58,292 bases of DNA from Prevotella sp. (GTDB lineage: Bacteria > Bacteroidota > Bacteroidia > Bacteroidales > Bacteroidaceae): positions 1 to 58,292 of the forward strand of contig JAFZAP010000071.1 of assembly GCA_017557185.1 (NCBI GenBank), given 5' to 3'. Below, in pieces: positions 53,562-58,292 of this stretch. The notes below the pieces were generated by a model. It ran no database searches, was not told the DNA's origin, and saw only the letters and a program-made list of their open reading frames with translations. Made by a program: the position numbers and the translations under genes. Positions within the stretch are counted from its first letter, which is position 1. Each line of letters opens with the position of its first letter.

Positions 53562-54308
53562 TCATGCTTTTACAATATTGCCGATACTTGTAAGCAGGAA
53601 TGCCCTGCGACAATCCAAGCAAGCATATTGCTCTGTGATGACTGGTTCCGATTCCTGTTGGGTATGTCCAAAGACTTGATAGACATAGGGCAATCGCTCT
53701 CTCATGTACTGGTGGTCCGTTTCGTCTGTCCATACGGGTGAGGGGTATCGTGCATAGCCCCAACGTGAAGCGGAAACATCCATCAGGCCATTGAAAACAA
53801 AATCGTAAAGACTTTCTTCTGTCATCATTTTGTCATTGAGAGATTTGCAGATATTATTCACCTCATTAGGATTGACTTGTGGCATCCTATACCTGAGCCA
53901 ATCGATATCTACACCGGCATGAGTGAAGAGGAAATCCCTCTCTTCTGTCCTTACCGTCATCGCCAGTTTGAACATGGACAAATTCTCACAAAAGATTTGA
54001 TGAATCTCCTCATAGCGTTCTTTGTCCTTGCGACTGCTGTTCATGTCCTTGTCAAAATAATGAATGTCGTGATTACCCAATAGTAGTGTCACCCTGTCCA
54101 TATTGGCTTTCTTGAAATCAAGGATTTCCTTGAAATTCGCAAGGGCCTCACTAGGAAGAATTTCCTCGTAATATGTATATGGGTCCAGATAGTCTCCAAG
54201 GAAAATCACAGGCAAATCAGGATACTTCCTTGTGGCAGACATCCAGAACAAACGACCATGGATGTCAGGTATAATCAACAATATCGGTTTGTTATCTTTC
54301 TGTTTCAT
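53562..54308 (-). CDS. Calcineurin-like metallophosphoesterase (Ser/Thr-phosphatase type)
   Basis: 248 residues, cytoplasmic. All family metal motifs are present: PDIHGR (residues 14-19), LGDYLDP, LLGNHDIHYFD, FTHAGVD and VFGHTQ. The pattern resembles PrpE/ApaH-type phosphoesterases, which act on phosphoproteins, dinucleoside polyphosphates or RNA caps; the substrate cannot be told. Last gene of the leftward operon, 12 bases after the previous one. Confidence 0.9.
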   Translation of the reverse strand: MKQKDNKPILLIIPDIHGRLFWMSATRKYPDLPVIFLGDYLDPYTYYEEILPSEALANFKEILDFKKANMDRVTLLLGNHDIHYFDKDMNSSRKDKERYEEIHQIFCENLSMFKLAMTVRTEERDFLFTHAGVDIDWLRYRMPQVNPNEVNNICKSLNDKMMTEESLYDFVFNGLMDVSASRWGYARYPSPVWTDETDHQYMRERLPYVYQVFGHTQQESEPVITEQYACLDCRRAFLLTSIGNIVKA

Positions 54309-54320
54309 GTTCTTAACTTT

Positions 54321-55088
54321 TTATAGTTCAATGCATTTTCCTGCATCAAAGCCATTCAAAAGATGCTCTTCATGGAAGACATATCCCATTTGGTTGCTGA
54401 CTATTCTAGTCTTGCCAATGGTAGCATCTATATTGGTATGAGAATGACCATAAATCCAGACATCAATACGGCTGTTGGCGATGAAGTCGCCCAGCTCCGT
54501 AGCAAAGGCACTGTTGATGAGCGAATCCAGATGTTGCGGTGCCACCACCTGCCGTGTAGGCAAGTGATGGGTAACCACAACAATTTTCTCAGCCGTACTC
54601 TCTGCCACGCTCTTCCTGACGAAATCCAAGCAGAACTGGTGCAGTTGGTTGTACTCATTCACCTGAATGAGTTTCCCTTTGTATTTGGTCTGACGAAAAT
54701 CATTCAGCCCTTTCCAAACGAAATACTCATCCTGTGGAGGTATGCTCGACCATAAAGTACTCAGGACGAAATCGGTGTTGTCAATACGAACTACTTGATT
54801 TTGATAGATGCCTACATTGTCTTTGAGCATCCATTTCCATTGCAAGCCTCGTTCCATCACGTCACAAAACTGGTAATACTCGTGGTTGCCCGGAACAATT
54901 AGCACCTGTCGATAGTTTGCCGATGCCCACTTCCAGAACTTACTGAGTGGAGCCACCGTATTGTTCAGATAAAACGTATCACCTGCCAGTATAAGCACAT
55001 CCCCTGTAACAGGGAACTCATGATGTTTGATGTACCTGCTGTTCTCTGCGAACTCCATATGCAGGTCACTCATGTATTGTATTTTCAT
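54321..55088 (-). CDS. Calcineurin-like metallophosphoesterase
   Basis: 255 residues. Motifs: MSDLHMEF (6-13), LAGDTFY, VPGNHEYYQ, VTHHLPT and YGHSHTNID. This is the broad YfcE/UPF0046-like type often found in phages and mobile elements; some members are cyclic-nucleotide phosphodiesterases or 2',3'-cyclic RNA phosphodiesterases. Different from the two other phosphoesterases of the operon, so they are not recent duplicates. Gaps of 20 and 12 bases on either side support one transcript. Confidence 0.9.
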   Translation of the reverse strand: MKIQYMSDLHMEFAENSRYIKHHEFPVTGDVLILAGDTFYLNNTVAPLSKFWKWASANYRQVLIVPGNHEYYQFCDVMERGLQWKWMLKDNVGIYQNQVVRIDNTDFVLSTLWSSIPPQDEYFVWKGLNDFRQTKYKGKLIQVNEYNQLHQFCLDFVRKSVAESTAEKIVVVTHHLPTRQVVAPQHLDSLINSAFATELGDFIANSRIDVWIYGHSHTNIDATIGKTRIVSNQMGYVFHEEHLLNGFDAGKCIEL

Positions 55089-55108
55089 TGTTCTTTACTA
55101 TTTATTTG

Positions 55109-55690
55109 TTAGCATACTATATAGAAGATGCGTACATCCGACTCATTGATGTGGGTGTACCCGAAAGACGTTAGTGCTTGGACTGTGTCTCGGAAACGGA
55201 AGAGAAGTCCATAGTCCCACATAAAGTCTTCATACATCTGCTCAATTGGAGTAACATCCTCATAACATTCATCCTGTTCTTCTGTCGCACCATGATCTTT
55301 TGGACTATTATTCAATTTTGCCTCGATACGATTCAATTGCTCCTTGATGGAATAGATTCCCGCATGGGCAATCCCCGAGAGCAGTTTCTTTTCCAGTGAG
55401 TCACAATGATGCACCAAGTCATCAAACATAAACACGCCGAATCCCATGTTATAGTCATCGTCATCTATTAGTTTCTGCACTTCCTCACTCAGAATATCTT
55501 TGTTGCGACTTCTATGAGAATCTGCCTCTTCCAAGAAATCTCGGAAATGATAGTATCGGCAGTTGAATACTTCTGAATTAAAAATCTCATATTCGTGGTC
55601 AGGCTTCTCCCATTGAGGTGAAGTGACCTTCATCAGGTTCCATTGGTTTTGCTTCCTGATTTCTATATGCAATGATATATCTACTCCCAT
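55109..55690 (-). CDS. Hypothetical protein with MGVDI N-terminus
   Basis: 193 residues. Starts MGVDISLHIEIRKQNQW, similar to the start of the MGCDIH-type family (compare 7805-8212), but the rest (YEIFNSEVFNCRYYHFRDFLEE ... MYEDFMWDYGLLFRFRDTV) lacks the family's later blocks. Possibly a distant relative. It is embedded between phosphoesterase genes at 41 and 20 base gaps, so it should act with them; its function is unknown. Similar genes occur in phages as far as I recall. Confidence 0.65.
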   Translation of the reverse strand: MGVDISLHIEIRKQNQWNLMKVTSPQWEKPDHEYEIFNSEVFNCRYYHFRDFLEEADSHRSRNKDILSEEVQKLIDDDDYNMGFGVFMFDDLVHHCDSLEKKLLSGIAHAGIYSIKEQLNRIEAKLNNSPKDHGATEEQDECYEDVTPIEQMYEDFMWDYGLLFRFRDTVQALTSFGYTHINESDVRIFYIVC

Positions 55691-55731
55691 AATTCTAGAT
55701 TTTTATCTTATTGTTCTTTTACTTGTTTATA

Positions 55732-56361
55732 TTACCTCATCTCTCCACGATAGTTATTCTGAGCATACTCCATGAAGGTATTACAATTGTATTGCTTAAT
55801 CTTCTCCGTGGCAGCGTTGTAGATGTCCTCCAGCGTCAGGAAACGCAGATTGGCGAGAGAACCGTCTATTCCAACATCAAAGCGCAAATCCATCGAATGG
55901 GTATTGTACTCATCCAACTTACCATGACTATGACCATGAAGCATCACGGACCCTTGAGGTTTTTGATTCCATGTAACCATTGGATAGTGGCACATTACCA
56001 CATAGAAGTCCTCATTCAGAAACGGTGCAACAGTTGACTTGAATCGCATCTCCTTAATCTGATAGACCTCTCTGAAATAGTTCTTGTAAGCTCGGATAGA
56101 TCCATCATGATTTCCCTCAATCAGGAACTTCTGTCCTGGCAGTTTCTCCAGCAGATGTCGGGCATTCTCGCTTTTCAGAAATGTCAAATCCCCCAAGATA
56201 TAAACAGTATCCCGCTTACCTACGGTGCTTTTCCAGAGGTCACGCAGCCATTCGTCGTGTGCCTTGATATCCACCGTATCTGAAAACGGTCGCTTTGGCG
56301 AATGCTTCAATATGTTTGGATGGCCAAAATGCAAGTCGGCCGTAAAATAAATCTGGTTCAT
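55732..56361 (-). CDS. Calcineurin-like metallophosphoesterase
   Basis: 209 residues. Motifs: TADLHFGH (7-14), LGDLTF, IEGNHDGS, CHYPMVTWN and HGHSHGK. This compact form is common in phages and genomic islands and is often found beside tRNA- or RNA-processing genes. All metal ligands appear intact. It lies 52 bases after the RNA ligase gene and is the first of three phosphoesterases in the operon. Confidence 0.9.
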   Translation of the reverse strand: MNQIYFTADLHFGHPNILKHSPKRPFSDTVDIKAHDEWLRDLWKSTVGKRDTVYILGDLTFLKSENARHLLEKLPGQKFLIEGNHDGSIRAYKNYFREVYQIKEMRFKSTVAPFLNEDFYVVMCHYPMVTWNQKPQGSVMLHGHSHGKLDEYNTHSMDLRFDVGIDGSLANLRFLTLEDIYNAATEKIKQYNCNTFMEYAQNNYRGEMR

Positions 56362-56413
56362 TATTCATTCTTTTTTAAGCCTCCCCCTGCTATTTCACAG
56401 GGAGAGACTATTA

Positions 56414-57454
56414 TTAACTATTTATGATATAGGCTTGGCTCATATAAACCTTCTTGACCAACTCGGTGGAGATCTTGTTAAGCTCTTTATTGAGCAATTT
56501 CTGCTCGCTCTTTTCGAGACAGCCATACTCACCACCATGTTCCTTCAGAAAGTCTTCGAGCACGTCTTTGGAGAACAGACCCATAATCTTTCCGAAGTCT
56601 TTAGGTACATGTACCTCACCGATATGACTTACTACATTTGCCAAGCGCTGTTCAGTAACGTATGCCTCTATCTCTGGAACGAGTGCTTTCAATGCCTCGC
56701 TGTAGGGAACTGGTTCGGCAAAAAGCTTGTTGCGCTTTTTCACACTCTTCTTCTCGGCGAAGCGTTCATTCTTGCTTTTTATAAGCACCCTGCCTCCATT
56801 TTTCAGGTACAAGGGAACGACTGGTCTAATCACGATACCCTCGCAGATGTTGTCCTCGATGGCAGGGAAACCAAGCCATTCGGCAATCTTACTCTGGAAA
56901 GCGTTAGGGTATTTGAGGCATTCACCGAGAGTACCCTTGAACAGAGTCCTGGCATAGAAGAATCCGTGCTTGTCGAAAAGTTCGTTAATTTCATCTACAG
57001 GTAGATACCTACCGCCTTCCTCATTGATGACATAGATGTCAAAACCATAGAACTCATGCTCAGGAGTATAGCATACACCCTTTTGGATGAGAGACAACTT
57101 GCGGTTAGGTTGTACATCCTTGTGAGGATAAGTTCCACCGAACATCTCACCGAAAACATTAACGCTTCTTACATCCTCATATCTGCTGAGGACATCCTTG
57201 GTAAGGGCCACGACTTTACTCTTGTACCGTTCAAGCAGTTCAGGATAGTCGTAGAACATCTCCTCCGCTTCCAGTATGGAGGTACGCTTGGCAAACCTCA
57301 CGTTCTCTCCGTCACAGAGGAAACTGGTGTTGGCACCATGTACCTTTTCCTGTACCACATATTCCAAATCGGTTGGCATTTCTGCCACAATGCGCTCCAT
57401 GAACTCTCTGTTGAAGGAATTCTCGATGGAGCTGTACTTTTTGAATTCTAACAT
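56414..57454 (-). CDS. T4 Rnl2-type RNA ligase
   Basis: 346 residues, the same length class as phage T4 RNA ligase 2 and collinear with it to the end. The start (FKKYSSIENSFN) mirrors T4 Rnl2. Motif I is EKVHGAN with nucleotidyl-accepting Lys37; AKRTS follows, then motif III VFGEMFGG, motif IIIa FYGFDIYV, motif IV EGIVIRP and motif V KSKNERFAEKK. The C-terminal domain (VVSHIGEVHVPKDFGKIMGLFSKDVLEDF) is also conserved. Rnl2 enzymes seal 3'-OH/5'-phosphate RNA nicks in duplexes using ATP. First gene of a five-gene operon with three phosphoesterases. A 5-bp hairpin (57477-57490) lies close upstream. Confidence 0.95.
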   Translation of the reverse strand: MLEFKKYSSIENSFNREFMERIVAEMPTDLEYVVQEKVHGANTSFLCDGENVRFAKRTSILEAEEMFYDYPELLERYKSKVVALTKDVLSRYEDVRSVNVFGEMFGGTYPHKDVQPNRKLSLIQKGVCYTPEHEFYGFDIYVINEEGGRYLPVDEINELFDKHGFFYARTLFKGTLGECLKYPNAFQSKIAEWLGFPAIEDNICEGIVIRPVVPLYLKNGGRVLIKSKNERFAEKKSVKKRNKLFAEPVPYSEALKALVPEIEAYVTEQRLANVVSHIGEVHVPKDFGKIMGLFSKDVLEDFLKEHGGEYGCLEKSEQKLLNKELNKISTELVKKVYMSQAYIINS

Positions 57455-57600
57455 TTCTTTGTTCCTTCTTGTTTGTGCGCATCGCTGCGCGGTTAATAAT
57501 TGATTGACTACATATTGTGCCGTAGGCCAGGCCGATGAGGAGAAGTCTTACCGTTGGTAAGTCGGTAGTGTTCATGGTTGTGATAGGCACAAACGAAAAA

Positions 57601-57631
57601 TGGTTGGAAAGCATTTCTGACTTTCCAACCA
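57601..57631 (-). terminator. Intrinsic terminator inside the leader of the RNA-ligase operon
   Basis: Perfect 11-bp stem TGGTTGGAAAG (57601-57611) / CTTTCCAACCA (57621-57631), 9-base loop. On the minus strand TTTTTC follows at once. It lies between the promoter (57860) and the ligase start (57454). Confidence 0.85.
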
Positions 57632-57853
57632 CTTCGTTAATCTCGTGTTTGCACGTATAATCTACGTCAGGAGTAATCTACTCCCTCCTCGTGCAATAAG
57701 GAAAGTCTTCCTATGTGAACGCGGTGCAACAATGCTTGACGTTTGCATATAGGAATCGCATTCAAGGCACCATGTGCTCTGAATGTTCAGTCCGCCTAAT
57801 ATGTTAAATTTCTGTCTCTGCATTGCTGCTATTTTTATGGATTTTCGTGAAAC
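57632..57853 (-). ncRNA. Candidate short leader or small RNA ahead of the RNA-ligase operon
   Basis: Bounded by a full-consensus promoter and an intrinsic terminator, about 220-260 bases. The only open frame of note (66 codons, from 57862) would start inside the promoter, so a protein is unlikely. TAATCTAC occurs twice (57658-57665 and 57674-57681). Confidence 0.4.
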
Positions 57854-57859
57854 TGGGTG

Positions 57860-57891
57860 CAAAGGTACATGTTTTCACGCGATGCACCAAA
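57860..57891 (-). promoter_or_regulatory. Promoter of the RNA-ligase operon
   Basis: Minus strand TTTG (57888-57891), exactly 20 bases, then TACCTTTG (57860-57867). The leader to the ligase start is about 400 bases. Confidence 0.75.
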
Positions 57892-58051
57892 TCTTTTTGA
57901 GACAATTTTTCAAGGCCATTTTGCTTATACACTAGTGTATAAAAAAGATTGCCAACGGCGGCTAAGTTGTTGATTTTTGCTATTCTTATCAGCAAATTGC
58001 ATGCAAATTTATTGTTTATCTTGTTTTTCGATGTTAATATCCTATAAAATC

Positions 58052-58082
58052 TTGTGAGACTCACGGAATCTTCATATCTTTG
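58052..58082 (+). promoter_or_regulatory. Strong rightward promoter near the window end
   Basis: TTG (58052-58054), 20 bases, TATCTTTG (58075-58082). Divergent from the ligase promoter, 160 bases away. Confidence 0.7.
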
Positions 58083-58089
58083 CAGTGCT

Positions 58090-58292
58090 TTAGCATTTGA
58101 GCGGGCCATGATCCCTAAGTGATGCTCTTCTTGTTTTTAACAGGAAAGTGAGTCTGCTCACCAGTTCGTGGCTGGTAAAAACCATTCCGATGAATCATCG
58201 TGCGGAGGGAGTATTAGTCGGAAGATACTCTATCCAACTCCACATAAGAGGCTCTTCAGGGGTTGAGACCGATTAGCATAAGCCCGGTTACC
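58090..58292 (+). ncRNA. Candidate structured RNA, possibly start of a group II intron or other reverse-transcriptase RNA (runs off the edge)
   Basis: Directly after the promoter, with no sizeable open frame. Hairpins visible: ACCAG/CTGGT near 58160-58176 and GAGTAT/ATACTC near 58209-58230. The text CCGATGAATCATCG and later TATCCAACTCC resemble domain I of bacterial group II introns as I remember them; the start GAGCGGGCC would then be the 5' end. Retron or regulatory leader are alternatives. Confidence 0.35.

Noticed and set aside
57662-57862. 66-codon minus-strand frame before the RNA ligase
   Set aside because: Its start lies inside the -7 element; a later internal start is possible but unsupported.
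57804-58109. 101-codon minus-strand frame
   Set aside because: It spans both divergent promoters and shows no domain.

Overview
The window comes from a member of the Bacteroidales, most likely a Prevotella-like bacterium. Support: promoters of the Bacteroidetes type (a TAnnTTTG -7 element with a TTTG/TTG -33 element about 19-21 bases upstream), SusC/SusD pairs, a hybrid two-component regulator, an S46 dipeptidyl-peptidase, type IX-style C-terminal tails and almost no strong Shine-Dalgarno sites. Three compositional blocks are visible: a GC-rich core (about 12-50.8 kb plus the first 1.9 kb) and two AT-rich accessory blocks (about 2-11.6 kb and 51-58.3 kb).

Layout. 1-1931: the 3' end of a GH43 glycosidase gene and ruvB. 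2.1-3.8 kb: four small orphan genes, the first resembling an immunity-type family. 3.9-11.9 kb: an accessory island bracketed by two inverted copies of a roughly 115-bp non-coding element. It carries a WYL regulator, an ASCH-like protein, two HD hydrolases of the SpoT/alarmone-hydrolase type, two small conserved orphans, and a DUF262/GmrSD-like protein followed by an accessory protein built from two internal repeats. 12.0-20.7 kb: four leftward genes (SpmAB-like membrane protein, Wzx-type flippase, CotH/lamin-tail surface protein, DPP7-type S46 peptidase). 20.9-46.7 kb: a polysaccharide-utilisation locus with GH95 on the plus strand and, leftward, a FAS1 lipoprotein, SusC, SusD, two more FAS1 lipoproteins, SusC, SusD, GH43 and the HTCS regulator. 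47-50.8 kb: a large rightward surface protein that shares a carbohydrate-binding-like domain with the CotH protein.

At 50.97-51.01 kb the 3' half of a tRNA with a CAT anticodon, still followed by its terminator, is cut at the anticodon loop. It is followed by about 250 bp of spaced repeats that look like recombinase arm sites. I read this as one end of an integrated island that continues past the right edge. The island holds a HipBA toxin-antitoxin pair with two matching candidate operators, and a five-gene leftward operon: a T4 Rnl2-type RNA ligase, three calcineurin-like phosphoesterases and one orphan. That operon has a long leader containing an intrinsic terminator, and divergent from it a strong promoter drives what looks like a structured non-coding RNA running off the window.

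How the genes may work together. The PUL would bind and import a fucose- and arabinose/xylose-containing glycan through two SusCD pairs, trim it with GH43 and GH95 enzymes and be controlled by the HTCS. The two AT-rich blocks look like defence or stress islands. The RNA-ligase/phosphoesterase operon with its regulated leader and neighbouring non-coding RNA is the best candidate for an undescribed system (possibly RNA end-healing and sealing); the HD-hydrolase/ASCH/DUF262 island is the second.
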